Assembly: GCA_013339895.1 (NCBI GenBank) | Contig: JABACO010000007.1 | Coordinates: 9,195,635 to 9,259,634, forward strand | Length of the DNA: 64,000 bases | Direction of reading: 5' to 3' | Source: Ephydatia muelleri | Taxonomy: Eukaryota > Porifera > Demospongiae > Spongillida > Spongillidae | Shown here: positions 21,198-31,098 of the stretch, piece by piece | How positions within the stretch are numbered: the first letter of the stretch is position 1 | Layout: each line of letters begins with the position of its first letter | Notes under the pieces: model-generated | The model's database searches: none | What the model saw: the letters and a program-made list of their open reading frames with translations, nothing else | Told to the model about the DNA's origin: nothing | Position numbers and translations under genes: made by a program

Positions 21198-22550
21198 CAA
21201 CAGTTCAAATCTTTCATAATAAGATTAACATGGCAAAGTACAAGAGTACATCACGCATACTAATCAAATTGAGGGCCATGTTTAATCCCATCGCTGGGAA
21301 GCCCCTCCCACAGATGTGAGGAATGACATACAAATAATTATGAGCGACAACACACAAAACATATCACAAAACAGAGATGACATTAATGGTAAGTGACTTG
21401 CAGTAGACATGTCATAACGTATACAGGAAAGAACAGCAGTTTTGGTGTTAGATCACATTAGTGATGACATATGTCTAGCAACGGTATTGAGTGTAAGCAA
21501 CCTTGGAAGGAGTTCTTGATTAACGTAGAAGTTTAAGACGCAGGGGCATTGGATGCAAGAGGGTCAGGTGGCTGGGACACTCTAGCTCCCCGGTGAGGTG
21601 AGCACATCGTCTGGTACCAGACGGTCTGGGATCCTGCAATCGCCGACACCACACACAGTTTCCTCATCAGGGAGGCGTATCGGGATCCGATGTGAAGGGT
21701 GGACAGGACTTTGTCATTACGAGGATACCAGCTTCCTAGGCTTCCCACAATGAATGGTAGGATGGTAACCTGAGGGAAACGTTGGAGTAGGGATTGGCGG
21801 AGAGGCTCATATTTAAGTAGTTTAGCCTGCGCAGCCTCCTCCAAGGCAGTTGGCGATCCCTCAAAGGGACAACTGACATCCACAATGATGGCATACGAGT
21901 CATCTGGGGCAATGACCGTGAGGTCAGGCCTGTTGTTGCCAGATGTGCCAGGTAGGGGCTGTTCTTTATATTTTTGCACCCAAGGAGTCAGGGACAGCTC
22001 TGATGATTCTGTCAAGGATTGCATTATGCCTGTCACGAATAAGGCCCATGCTAGGATGGCAATGGTTCAGTACATGTGCCAAGGTCTCTTGGAACCTGCC
22101 ACATACTCGACATAGTGTGGATGGAATAGTCTACCTGCAGCGAGCCTGTACGGTCCGTTCTGGGAGGAGGTCGAGTCTAGCCTTGTGCACGAAGCGGTAC
22201 TGCGGGAACATGAGAAAGGCACCTGTGTATGTAAAAAATGTCGAGTCAGGGTGCATGGAGAGAGAGTGGAATGCCCTGGTCTGGGTGTCCAGTCATTGCC
22301 AACAACCTTCTTGCAGCAATACCTTCTTTGAGAAGTTGTAGTACAAGGTGCCTTTTCTGCCAGCCGAGTTCTATGCTAGAGGTCACAAGGGTAGCCGAGT
22401 AGGCACAGAGGGCTATGGTTGCTGCTGATATATTTAGGCTGGAACGCACCGCACTCCAGATGCTATGTAGGTCTCCAGCCCTGCCCTCCCCATGTTTTGG
22501 TGGAGTATTCAGGAAAGAAGCAAGGTCAGCATGGATGGTAGCAATTTCTT
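21198..22550 (-). mobile_element. Lineage ii RLE LINE, 5'-truncated, inserted in U2
   Basis: The U2 5' end (22581-22551) passes directly into LINE coding sequence reading EEIATIHADLASFLN, so the 5' truncation point lies in the region after the RT thumb. The junction GATCAAGAAG allows a few bases of microhomology. The 3' UTR (21198-21532) has the AGGGCCATGTTTAA, CCCATCGCTGGG and AGCCCCTCCC block and ends TTTGAACTGTT. A U2 5' fragment, not the 19-mer, follows. Confidence 0.85.
21533..22550 (-). pseudogene. LINE endonuclease region (lineage ii)
   Basis: The lower frame (22036-21533) has the endonuclease core NRPDLTVIAPDDSYAIIVDV followed by SCPFEG, then AKLLKYEPLRQSLLQRF, GSLGSWYPRNDKVLS and MRKLCVVSAIAGSQTVWYQ. 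The upper frames (22550-22246) hold GEGRAGDLHSIWSAVRSSLN. Between them, frameshifts disrupt the zinc-knuckle region. The C-terminal extension past WYQTMC is short and Pro/Ser-rich. Confidence 0.85.
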
Positions 22551-22581
22551 CTTGATCTTAGCCAAGAGGCCGAGAAGCGAT
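22551..22581 (-). ncRNA. U2 snRNA 5' end (nt 1-31), interrupted by a LINE
   Basis: Minus strand ATCGCTTCTCGGCCTCTTGG then CTAAGATCAAG, an exact U2 5' domain (stem I and the segment that pairs with U6). The gene breaks at nt 31, just before the branch-point-pairing GUAGUA region. Its natural upstream control region is present at 22582-22745. The 3' half is not adjacent. Confidence 0.9.
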
Positions 22582-22745
22582 AAAGGTAAAAGGGGCCTGC
22601 GTTTACTATTTATTTGTCACTGCTGGAGTACCACTTAGGGTGCTACATTGCGTCACATTAACGAGATTCGTTGCCCCTAGGCACGTGAGGCTCATGGGTA
22701 CAGACACCTCGTCCCTGACGTTGGTCACGCGACATGTGTGCGATG
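22582..22745 (-). promoter_or_regulatory. U2 upstream control region
   Basis: About 160 bp immediately upstream of U2 nt 1, almost identical to 29584-29745 (same AAAGGTAAAAGGGGCCTGCG next to the start, same block around -65 to -45). In transcription sense that block reads GTAGCACCCTAAGTGGTACT. Its CACCCTAA resembles the start of known snRNA proximal sequence elements and lies at the expected distance. Conservation between the two copies is seen directly. The PSE assignment is inference. Confidence 0.6.
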
Positions 22746-24017
22746 GTGACCCTCTTACGTTCGTTCGCAGATTTTCCGGCTACGGGCACTGACTTGCATG
22801 TAATGTAGCCCATCCATCCATCCATCCATCCATTGCTGGATATGTGCCCATTTTAAAGTTTGCTTTTCTTTGGTCTGGCTTCATCTTTGGTTTGTGTATG
22901 TCATATTCATGCAGTTTCTTCAACTTCCATCATGCCAGTTTCATTGGGTGTGTGTGTGGTCGAGCATCCGTGCCCAATTGCGAACACTGGCATCACTAGA
23001 AATGAATCAAAAACCAAACGATTAAGAAAACAGTCACCATGCAACGACGATGCATGTACTGATGCAGCGAAGCGTATACAACAACAGATAAGCGTCTCTT
23101 GGAACATCGGGTGAATGGTCACCATTGTGTTTCACTTGTGCAGCAGTCATGTATATATGTATGTCGTACGCGTAACTGAAGGCAGTCCACCGAAGGCTGC
23201 ACCATTGTCCAACAGATAAACGAATGAAATAAGAAAAGGCCATGCAGTCGTGGGGCATGACAGTGATGATCGACGACGACGATGAGACGTATGAATTATG
23301 CTGCATCATGAGAAGGCGAAAAGGAGCAGAGTGCAAGTATACATACCTTGCACAACGCCTGTAATTTGTCTTTGTCCAACTGTATATGCGACATGCATGC
23401 ACAACACAATGACCATGTTTTTGTTGGAGGCTGGACCTTCCTGTGCATCTCGACGACGGTACGTGAGGTGATGACGATAACCGGTATACACGTGTACTGC
23501 TGCTAATCACGCTTCCTAGGCCATGTAAACCGCTTATCCACCTCGGTGTGTGCACGTGCACTACCACTTCGTTTGCAAGAATGTCGAGTTGCAGAGCTGC
23601 ACGCTCCAATACAATCAACCTCTCGACTGGCTGCACATCGTACGTGTACATCGTGCACGGCGAGTATAGAGACAAACGATGCATGAAACCACATCCATGT
23701 ATTTGCCTGCCGCACATGCATGTGCCACTCTTGCAAGCCTTCTCCACGTTGTCATGGCCACAAATCGAATCACATTTAATGGGTTCTTGCATGGTTTTCC
23801 AGCGAGGATATCTTGCTATCCTTCGTCCCAAACAGTGGGGCCTAAGGAACGAGGGACGGATGAACAAACAAACACGGTTATCCAGTCAAGCTGTCTGATC
23901 GAAACAACGGCGAGGGGAAAGAGCTCTCAATAGGCAACAAGGGAAACGGGGATGGATCATGGAAAAGAAAGTGAATCTCAACGGTCTGATATTGATGATG
24001 ATTGTGTATCCCCGAAG
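22746..24017 (-). other. Long U2 intergenic spacer
   Basis: It lies between the 3' end of one U2 (24018) and the promoter of the next. About 370 bp next to the U2 3' end (roughly 23640-24017) reappears at 54790-55199. The promoter-proximal part (22746-22945) reappears at 29746-29940. Open frames here, including one of 277 codons, have no recognisable domain and no counterpart in the shorter spacer. I treat them as chance. Confidence 0.7.
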
Positions 24018-24164
24018 GGATGGGCCGCACCCAGAGGTAGTGCAATACTGGGGCAACCCGTGGGACCGGCGATGCAAGCTTCACTCCGAGTCCCGAGTTT
24101 CAAAAATTGATGTAATATCGTGGGAACATTGTTCCCATACGAGATATTACACTCGTAAGAACAG
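24018..24164 (-). ncRNA. U2 snRNA 3' portion (from about nt 40 to the end)
   Basis: On the minus strand from 24164: CTGTTCTTACGAGTGTAATA (branch region to stem IIa), a GGGAAC-AAT-GTTCCC stem IIb, the Sm site AATTTTTGA, then stems III and IV including CCCAGTATTGCACTACCTCT and the 3' terminus near GGTGCGGCCCA. The U2A'/B'' loop equivalent is recognisable. The 5' 39 nt are replaced by the LINE at 24165-24983, with more elements beyond it. Confidence 0.92.
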
Positions 24165-24983
24165 TTTATATACCATACACAGGGCCATCATTAACCCCGT
24201 CGCTGGGGAGCCCATCAGCATTTTGCTGTGATAGGCATAGTAGCAACAATATTTAACGACAAACAAATATTACATCAAGGAACAAAACAGTTTGAGCCAG
24301 AAATTTCAGATGGTCGTAGCAACTTGAGTGCTGTTTCATGCAAAAGTTCATTAAATCAAAGCGACTTCATGGGAAGCGCTGTCACGGGTACGTAATTGGC
24401 AGGCAGATAGTTGAGACGTGTGTAAACGAAAACATTTCGTCGAAGCGACTTAACGCTGACAGAAGTTCTGAGTATAGCATAGGGGTCAAGCACGTGTGCA
24501 AAGGGGTGATGCATATGTAGACTGGGCAGACAGGGGTGACCATGTTATGGGGTAACTGCAACAGCAACATATCCACCATCAACAGCAACGGCACCACCAT
24601 CAACAACCTCTGGACCTCCACGAACACTAGCAGGATCATCAACAACAGTATCTGGATCCCCATCAACAGCGGCTGGGCCACCATCAACAGCCGGACCACT
24701 TTGAACACCAGCAGAACCATCGCTAGCAGCAACTGAATCACCGTCCTGCTGAGGCATGCGTCTGTGTACACATTGACTTGTACCAGATTAGTTGCGATCC
24801 CGCAATGGCCAACATTACACAGAGTCGCCTCATTAGGTTAGCGTACCTCCAGCCAATGTGAAGCTCTGTGGGGTGAGCTCATGGCTGGTTGAATGTAATT
24901 AAGAGTTTCCTAATTAACCCCAGGCCTAACCTAACTTAAGGTTTCCCACCCCCCACTTAAAACTGCAACTAAAACAACTCTCA
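24165..24983 (-). mobile_element. Short internally deleted LINE (lineage ii tail) in U2
   Basis: Begins after the 19-mer at 24984-25002 with a leader (TGAGAGTTGTTTTAGTTGCAG, AAGTTAGGTTAGG). It then reads only the last part of an endonuclease C-terminus (GWRYANLMRRLCVMLAIAGS then QLIWYKS), followed by a repetitive CAGCAG/CAACA-rich stretch (24545-24740) and a 3' UTR with CCCCAGCGACGGGG/GGCCCTG. Its 3' end lies on the U2 3' portion. Confidence 0.75.
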
Positions 24984-25002
24984 ATTACCTTCATAAGAAC
25001 AG
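24984..25002 (-). repeat. 19-bp U2 target-site copy (variant)
   Basis: Minus strand CTGTTCTTATGAAGGTAAT, three differences from the common form. It separates the LINE at 25003-29552 from the short LINE in the same U2 gene. Confidence 0.8.
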
Positions 25003-25227
25003 TTAAAAAGTTTAATTGCGAAAAGCAACAAGGCCTGCACCCTCGAAGAGGTGACCCCTCGCGGGGTGGCACTCTCGGCTCATTTGGCCGGTGATACATA
25101 CCGTACACAACCAGCAGTGCCGCCAGTGCGGCGTACGTGCACGTACACATCGACACACCCTAACAACAGGCTAAACAATCAATAAAAAGTTCACACAAAC
25201 AAGACGAAGACTTCCGCAGACTCTTGC

Positions 25228-26131
25228 TCAGAATCCACACTTGGCCTTCCAGATGGCATAGCTGCCCTTTATTCCCTCCGTGCAACATAGCTTTCGGAAT
25301 AGCACTGCATAGTTTTGGCCAATGGATAGTTTCCTCAGCATGGACTCATTCTCCGGGTCCCAACTCCCCAGGGCCCCCACCACAAATTCGTCCACTTCTA
25401 CCTTGCGGTAGCCCTTGGACATTAGGACCTGTTTAAGGTGGGCGTACTTTTCCTCCTTTGCCTTTCTGGCCTCCTGGAAGGAGTCCTCCCCTTCAAAAGG
25501 AACAGTGACATCCACCACATATGCTTCCGCCTTCTCCTTATTCAAAATAACCAGGTCTGGTCTGAGAGATCTTCCATCTCCTGGTATCGATTGCTCCATC
25601 AGCTGGATGCCCTTGGATGCTGGGATGGCCCTCGCCAGACGGTAGAGAATCTTGTTATGCCGGTGACGGACCAGGCCCATGTTTGGGGGACAATGGTTCA
25701 GCACGTGGGCAAGGGTCTCCTGCTCCTCATGGTATCTCGGGCAGCTGGTGTCGACAATGGCTTCGCCCGACCTCCTTCTAACCGTACGGGTGGGGAGGAG
25801 GTTAAGCCTCGCTTTGAGGGCAAACCTGTAATCCGAAAAGGAGGTATATCTCCCCCCTCGGACCCAGTGATTGCTGGCCTCGTGGGCCGATACACAGGCT
25901 GCAGCTCTACCCTGGTCTTTGGCCAGTACCCACTTGGCCAGGTGTTGTTCCTGTAGCACCGACCGCATCACACTACAGATGAGGTGTCTCTTGGCCGGTC
26001 CAAAGACCTTACCTGCAATAATAATCTGCCTCCCTGCCAGATTGATGGTTGTCTGGCAGAGTTGCAGGGACACCCTCACCCTGCTCCACAGAGACTTGAT
26101 GTCACCTTGTTGGCCCTCCCCCTTTTGGGGG
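25228..26131 (-). pseudogene. LINE zinc knuckle and restriction-like endonuclease
   Basis: Open from the C-tract at about 26130 to the stop at 25228. It contains the GRYTSFSDYRFALKARLNLL box, a knuckle reading SCPRYHEEQETLAHVLNHC (second Cys replaced by Tyr) and the endonuclease LRPDLVILNKEKAEAYVVDV then TVPFEGED. It ends with KVEVDEFVVGALGSWDPENE, LFRKLCCTEGIKGSY and IWKAKCGF. It continues the RT frame above after a frameshift in the C9 tract. Confidence 0.85.
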
Positions 26132-27655
26132 GGGGTTGTCCAGAAAGTCTTGTGGAGTCGTCATCCCCTTAGATCTCTTTTTGGATGTAACTCCCAAGGC
26201 TGCTTGTGCCACATCTACCACTGTGGGATCTTCACTCAGGCACAGTAGGCGGTATGCTGTAGATACCCCGTAGATATGGATCTCATCCTCCAGTCTAGGG
26301 AGACCCAGGCCCCCAGCCCTCCAGGGTGCAAACAAGAAAACATCTGTGGTCCTCCTAGGGAGTTTCAGTGCCGACTTGACCAAGGCCTTCAGCTTTTTGT
26401 CCAATGCCCTGGCCCATCCAATGGAGGAGAGCTGGTTCTGGAGAGCATACACCAGACGTGGCTTTGCAAATCTGTGGATCGCATCAATCTTCTGCCAGTC
26501 AGTCAGATCCGACTTCATTATCACCCCCACGTCCGATGCATACTCCCTCCCCAGCCCCTCCAAGTCTGACGAGTGGCCCGCCCCGGTCCTTATCCCCAGG
26601 TACTTATACCTGTCTTCCCACTGCATCACCGGGACCACAATTGGACCCAGGTGGTATCCCTGTGGTGTCACTCTCTGTCGGGCTCTTTGTGAACGGATCA
26701 CCGAGAGCGTGGCACATTTCCTTGGGGAGAAGGTAAGACCGGCCCACTCACCAGCCCGGGGAACTTTGTCCAGCATTCCCTGCATAGCCTCCGGTGTTGA
26801 GGCGAAGACACATTGGTCGTCTGCATATGCAAGAGACTTCACAACAGAGTTGGCTAGCTTGTAGCCCGTTCCCTCCGTGTCTTCTGCCGCTCGTATCAGG
26901 ACCTCCATTACCAGGTTAAACAGGATTGGGCTTAGAGGGCACCCCTGCTTTACCCCCCTCTTGATGGTGATTGGGTCCGTCCTGTCCTTCCCTGTACGGA
27001 TGGATGTTGAGGTCTGATGGTAGAAGTCTTTGACTACCTCTATGGTGAGACCACTGAGGCCTGCCAGCCCCATGATGGTGAATAGGATGTGATGGGGAAC
27101 CGACCCATAGGCATTCTTTAAGTCCAACCACGACAAGACAATAGGCCTCTTCCTCCTCCTGGAGTCCTGGAGCACCGATGACATCAGGTGATTGTGCTCC
27201 AGGCAACCCTCCATGGGTAGGAAACCCTTCTGTGACTTGGACATGATGCCCTCCTCCATCGCCCAGGCAGATATCCTCCCTGCTATCACTGCCGCGTACA
27301 CTTTGTATAATGTGTTTTGAAGGGCTATTGGTCTCCAGTTGTCCAGGACTAACGGGTCGTCTCCCTTGTGGATGAGGATGGTGGTAGATGACTTCCATTC
27401 CGGGGGGATTTTGCCGTTATTCCTGCAGGTGTTCAGTATCTCTAATACCATCCTGCGGTCTGGACCCGGGGAGGTGTTTCCGTCCATCCTCTGGAATACC
27501 GTCTTCAGTTCCTGGAGTGCAATAGGGGCTTGTAGGACATCAGCTCCCTTGGGGTGATCCCAAAGAGGGAAGGGGGGTGGGGTGGTAGCGGCTCTTACCA
27601 CTGGAGCCTCATATTTGGCCTTGAAGTTCCCACCTCCATCACCGGGACCTCGCAC
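26102..27655 (-). pseudogene. LINE reverse transcriptase, 517 codons open
   Basis: Contains MDGNTSPGPDRRMVLEIL, RPIALQNTLYKVYAAVIAGR, SQKGFLPMEGCLEHNHL, VLSWLDLKNAYGSVPHHI, GVKQGCPLSPILFNLVMEVL and the catalytic SLAYADDQCVFAS. The thumb AGLTFSPRKCATL and GGLGLPRLEDEIHIYG follow. The frame ends in FLDNPPPKGGGPTR, where a run of C shifts it out of the endonuclease frame. Compared with relatives, a few residues after SPGPDR are missing (the usual Y-x-x-W box), a probable small deletion. Confidence 0.88.
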
Positions 27656-28801
27656 CTCTTAGGCTGGGGAGAGTGTCTAATGCTCTCCATGCACTTACGG
27701 GGAGCCCGGTTATACAAACGTTGGAGGTTGGCCATTTTGGTGATGGACCTGTTTCTCCCATGTTGTGCCCCCTCCTCCTCTGCTTCTCCTTCTCTGACAC
27801 GACTGCTGCCTTGCTCCGCTGGACCTCTCTATTCCTCTGACTCTTCTGTGTCTGTCTCCGTGACCATGCCTGTTGAGGGGAGGTTGACTTTTCCCGATCA
27901 AGAGCCCACTGGGACAGGCCTGCTGTCCATTTATCCAAGCCCTGGCACCACTGCATCCACTCATCTGGGGAGAGGACTCGGCCGGTCAGGGGCCTGATGG
28001 TGTTGAAGAGCTTGTGTGGGGCGTTGTCATCATCCTTGTTCATCTTCAGTACTGGGGTGACTGGGGGGGGGGGGGGGGGGGGGGGTTTGGGTTTGGGGCA
28101 GCTACAGTGGCAGGGAAGTTCTGGGCCCTCGCATGTACCCTATGTCCCCTCTGGGTGGCTTCCCCTGTTGTCAGGTTTCCCCGTCCCATCGTGTGGCGGT
28201 ACTGTGGGAGTGGTCTGGCTATCCTAATCTAGTCCCCGAATATCCTATATGGTAGTGGGGTCTCCCAGTCTAGCTCATCCCCCAGCCTTGGGTTAGGGCT
28301 CCTTAGATGGATATCCACTGCAGGGCCCATTAGCTCCCTTTGAGAGGGCGACGGAGTGGACACCAGGATGTCCAGTAGTTGTAACACTTCTTCCGTAGGG
28401 CGAGCTGGTACCTCCCCAGTGTTATGATACTCCTCAGACATACTCTGGGGTATGGGGGAGTCTGCCCTGGTTGGGCCCTCCCCCTCACCTCCTGCTGGTT
28501 GCCCGCGTAGCCTCCTGATGGCCCTGTCCGCTTCCTCAAGCAGAACCCTACTCCTTGAGCTGACTCCTGGTGGCGGGAGACGGTTAGTCTCCTCATCCGG
28601 TTCCTCCCTCTCCAGCAGGACGCTCAGTGATGGTGATGGGGTAGAGACTTGTCCCACTAGGGGAGCCTCCGGTAGGTCCTGGGAGGGTATTGTAGGGTTC
28701 TCTGGGCTCTCCTGTTGATGTTGTGGTGGTAGTTGGCTCTCAGCAGGTGAGGCTTGAGGGGATTCTGAACTCTCAGATGAGCCCGATAGGGCACAGGACA
28801 A
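27639..28801 (-). pseudogene. LINE N-terminal linker region
   Basis: Two frames. The upper one (28801-28229, 190 codons) is Ser/Pro/Glu-rich, with ESSESPQASPAESQLPPQ-like text and no domain I recognise. The lower one (28043-27639) has APHKLFNTIRPLTGRVLSPD then EWMQWCQGLDKW, the box found before RT in every copy here, followed by a basic stretch. A C-tract of about 23 bases (G on the plus strand, 28063-28085) lies between them and probably breaks the reading frame. Confidence 0.7.
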
Positions 28802-29264
28802 TGGCCTCCTTAAACAGCCTCGCCTCGTCCTCCGTCCATCTCACCCTTTTCTTAATTGGAGGTTCAGCCTGTTGTGCGAGACTTGCGGATACCTCTCCCT
28901 GATGCCATCTCCGTTCATGGTTCCGTAAACCTTGATGGGAGGGCAGGCTCTTGTCGCAAAAGGAGCATGGGAACGTCTCCAATTCTTCATCTCCCTCCTC
29001 GCTCGTGCTCCTGCTCACAACGTTAGGTGTCTCCGTTGTTTTTGCGTGAGCGCTCGCAAAATGGATCGCCACTCCTTGTTTCGTTGGAAAAGTCCGAGAG
29101 CACTCGCTACATTTCCATTGACGCTGTGTTGGACCATGGGACTCGACCATGTGTCTCTCCAGTCGTTTAGGCTTCCAACACGCCTTTCTACAGTAGGGAC
29201 AAGTCCGAGTCCCCTCCTCAGGATATACTCTCGTCCACATGTTTGCATCAGACGATGACGCCAT
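28773..29264 (-). pseudogene. LINE zinc-finger/Myb N-terminus
   Basis: From Met 29264: TCPYCRKACWKPKRLERHMV then ESH; WKCSECSRTFPTKQGVAIHF then ASAH; FPCSFCDKSLPSHQGLRNHE then RRWH. These are three C2H2 fingers at residues about 21-45, 50-72 and 97-121. The start of a Myb helix follows (VRWTEDEARLFKEAIV), then the frame is lost. The rest of the Myb domain, clear in the copies at 11.1-11.8 and 47.7-47.9 kb, is missing here. Confidence 0.85.
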
Positions 29265-29552
29265 CTTGGCTTCCCGGACCTAACGGAGCGTTTGGTCGGA
29301 CAATATTTATTTAGGGGGGTGGACCAACACACCTCGTTCCCCAAGGAAAAAAACACCCTCGTTGTACGCTGAGGATGAAAAAACCTTGTCACAACGACTC
29401 CGTCCTCGAATTTTACACCACCCGAGGCTTGGCTATATGATCTGACATAGCTTCCGCTCGCAAATAATGACTCCCGCAGTTGTCGAATCAACGGACGTAG
29501 CTTCCACTAGCAGCGGGTAGATTCCTGACCGTCAGTAGAGTAGTTATTTCTA

Positions 29553-29583
29553 CTTGATCTTAGCCAAGAGGCCAAGAAGCGAT
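29553..29583 (-). ncRNA. U2 snRNA 5' end (nt 1-31), interrupted by a LINE
   Basis: Minus strand ATCGCTTCTTGGCCTCTTGG then CTAAGATCAAG. One base differs from the 22.6-kb copy (C10 to T). The following TAGAAATAACT is not the usual TGTAGTATCTG of U2. Either the LINE starts here with loss of about 8 target bases, or this U2 copy was diverged. Confidence 0.9.
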
Positions 29584-29943
29584 AAAGGTAAAAGGGGCCT
29601 GCGTTTACTATTTATTTGTCACTGCTGGAGTACCACTTAGGGTGCTACACTGCGTCACATTAACGAGATTCGTTGTCCCTAGGCACGTGATCGTCATGGG
29701 TACAGACACCTCGTCCCTGACGTTGGTCACGCAACACTACCGTCCAAATTTCAGGCTATATATATGACCTGGAGCATTGACCGTCATGCATGCATGTGTA
29801 GCCTGTTGCTGGAAATGTGCCCAAGTAGGGGCTGTTTCTCTTTGGTCTGGCTTCATCCTTGGTTTGTGTATGATACAGCTGGACATAGGTTCTGGGTGAT
29901 GTGTCCACTTTCTCCAAGTTCCACCATGCCAGTTTCCCGAAGG
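29584..29943 (-). promoter_or_regulatory. U2 upstream region and short spacer
   Basis: A 360-bp interval between the 3' end of one U2 (29944) and nt 1 of the next (29583). The 160 bp next to nt 1 match 22582-22745 almost base for base, including the candidate PSE. The rest corresponds to the two edges of the long spacer with about 1.07 kb deleted between …CCAGTTTC and CCGAAGGGATGG. Confidence 0.7.
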
Positions 29944-30089
29944 GATGGGCCGCACCCAGAGGTAGTGCAATACTGGGGCAACCCGTGGGACCGGCGAAGC
30001 AAGCTTCACTCCGAGTCCCGAGTTTCAAAAATTGAAGAAATATCATGGGAACATTGTTCCCATACGAGATATTACACTGGTAAGAACAG
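29944..30089 (-). ncRNA. U2 snRNA 3' portion
   Basis: From 30089 on the minus strand: CTGTTCTTACCAGTGTAATA, the GGGAACAATGTTCCC stem IIb, the Sm site AATTTTTGA, then stems III/IV with CCCAGTATTGCACTACCTCT. It differs at few positions from the 24.0- and 55.2-kb copies (for example ACCAG in stem IIa). The 5' part is replaced by the LINE at 30090. Confidence 0.92.
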
Positions 30090-30304
30090 TTAAAATCAAC
30101 AAAGGTCATCACCTCCCGAAGGAGGTGGCCCCCTCGCGGGGACGACACTCTCTGCCTTGTAATTGGCAGGTGATATACAACACCATAGTAATAGTACCAA
30201 AGTGTGCTCCAGACACACTGTGAATACATGGTGATGCGAGTGTGAGGGTGCGTGACACAATGTGAATATATAGGTGTATGGATGAGTTAGTTCAGTTCGT
30301 CTTG

Positions 30305-31098
30305 CTAGAAATCTTTCTCTTGAGTTGTTGGTGTCCCTCCTATAGGGTGCTTCCATATGGAGAAGCTACCCTTTACTGCCTCTGTGCAACATAGTCGCCT
30401 GAATATTGTGGCGTACTTCCGGGGGATGGACAGCTTCCTGAGGACAGCTTCATTGTTGGTGTCCCAGCTTCCCAGTGGCTCTATAACGAGGTCATCTACT
30501 TCGACCTTGGTGTAGCCCTTCGTGGAGAGGAGGGCCTTGAGGTGGTGATATTTCCTCTCCTCCATTCGGGCCGCTTGGAAGGAATCCGTACCTTCAAAAG
30601 GCATTGTGACGTCAACGATGAAGGCCTCTTTGGTGGATTCATTCAAAACGGCTAGGTCGGGTTTTAGGCCCTGTGGTTCGCCCAGGACCACCTGCTCCTT
30701 GAATTGGTGGCCTTTCCAGTGGGGTATAGCATTCGATAACCGCTTCAGGATGTTGTTATGACGGTGTCGAATTAGACCCACAAGGTTAGAGCAATGGTTG
30801 AGACGTGCGCCAGGGTTTCTTGCTCCGTGTTGCACTTCGGGCAGCTGAGGTTTGGGACGATTTCACCAGCTCGTTTCCTCACTGTCCTTGTGGGTAGCAT
30901 GTTTAGCCTGGCCTTAAGGGCGAACCTGTATTCTCCAAAGCTGTGTACTTCCCGGAGGGGATCCAGTGGTTGCTCGCTAGGTGTCGGGAGTAACACGGTA
31001 CTGTTCTGCCTTGGTCTGGTGCTGCCTTCCAGTGACGCAGGTAGCGGGCTCGGATAGCTGCCCGGAGCTAGCTGGGGATGTGGTTCCTTTTGAGCCAA
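30305..31098 (-). pseudogene. LINE knuckle and endonuclease
   Basis: The 31098-30772 frame has VHSFGEYRFALKARLNMLPT and the knuckle core LSCPKCNTEQETLAHVSTI, with the final Cys lost by frameshift. The 30835-30305 frame has the endonuclease LKPDLAVLNESTKEAFIVDV then TMPFEGTDSF, KVEVDDLVIEPLGSWD, and FRRLCCTEAVKGSFSIWK. It lacks about 30 residues relative to the 850-codon copy only where frames change. Confidence 0.85.

Larger units (their letters stand above)
25003..29552 (-). mobile_element. Near full-length lineage i RLE LINE inside U2
   Basis: The most complete copy. The 5' junction is directly on U2 nt 31/32 (29553) and the 3' junction on the 19-mer. Order on the minus strand: leader (29265-29552), three zinc fingers and a partial Myb segment, Ser/Pro-rich linker, APHKLFNTIRPLTGRVLSP box, RT, zinc knuckle, RLE and a 3' UTR with the CCCCGCGAGGGG hairpin (25030-25080). 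It is broken by frameshifts near 28790, 27650 and 26130. The last is at a C9 tract. Confidence 0.88.

Noticed and set aside
23034-23867. 277-codon minus-strand frame in the U2 spacer
   Set aside because: No domain or plausible composition. The shorter U2 spacer lacks this segment, and the homologous part at 54.8-55.2 kb does not preserve the frame beyond the shared end.
24545-24771. Val/Asp- or Asn/Thr-rich frames near the C-terminus of the short LINE
   Set aside because: The stretch is an imperfect CAACAG/CCATCAACA repeat that keeps all frames open. No recognisable protein.
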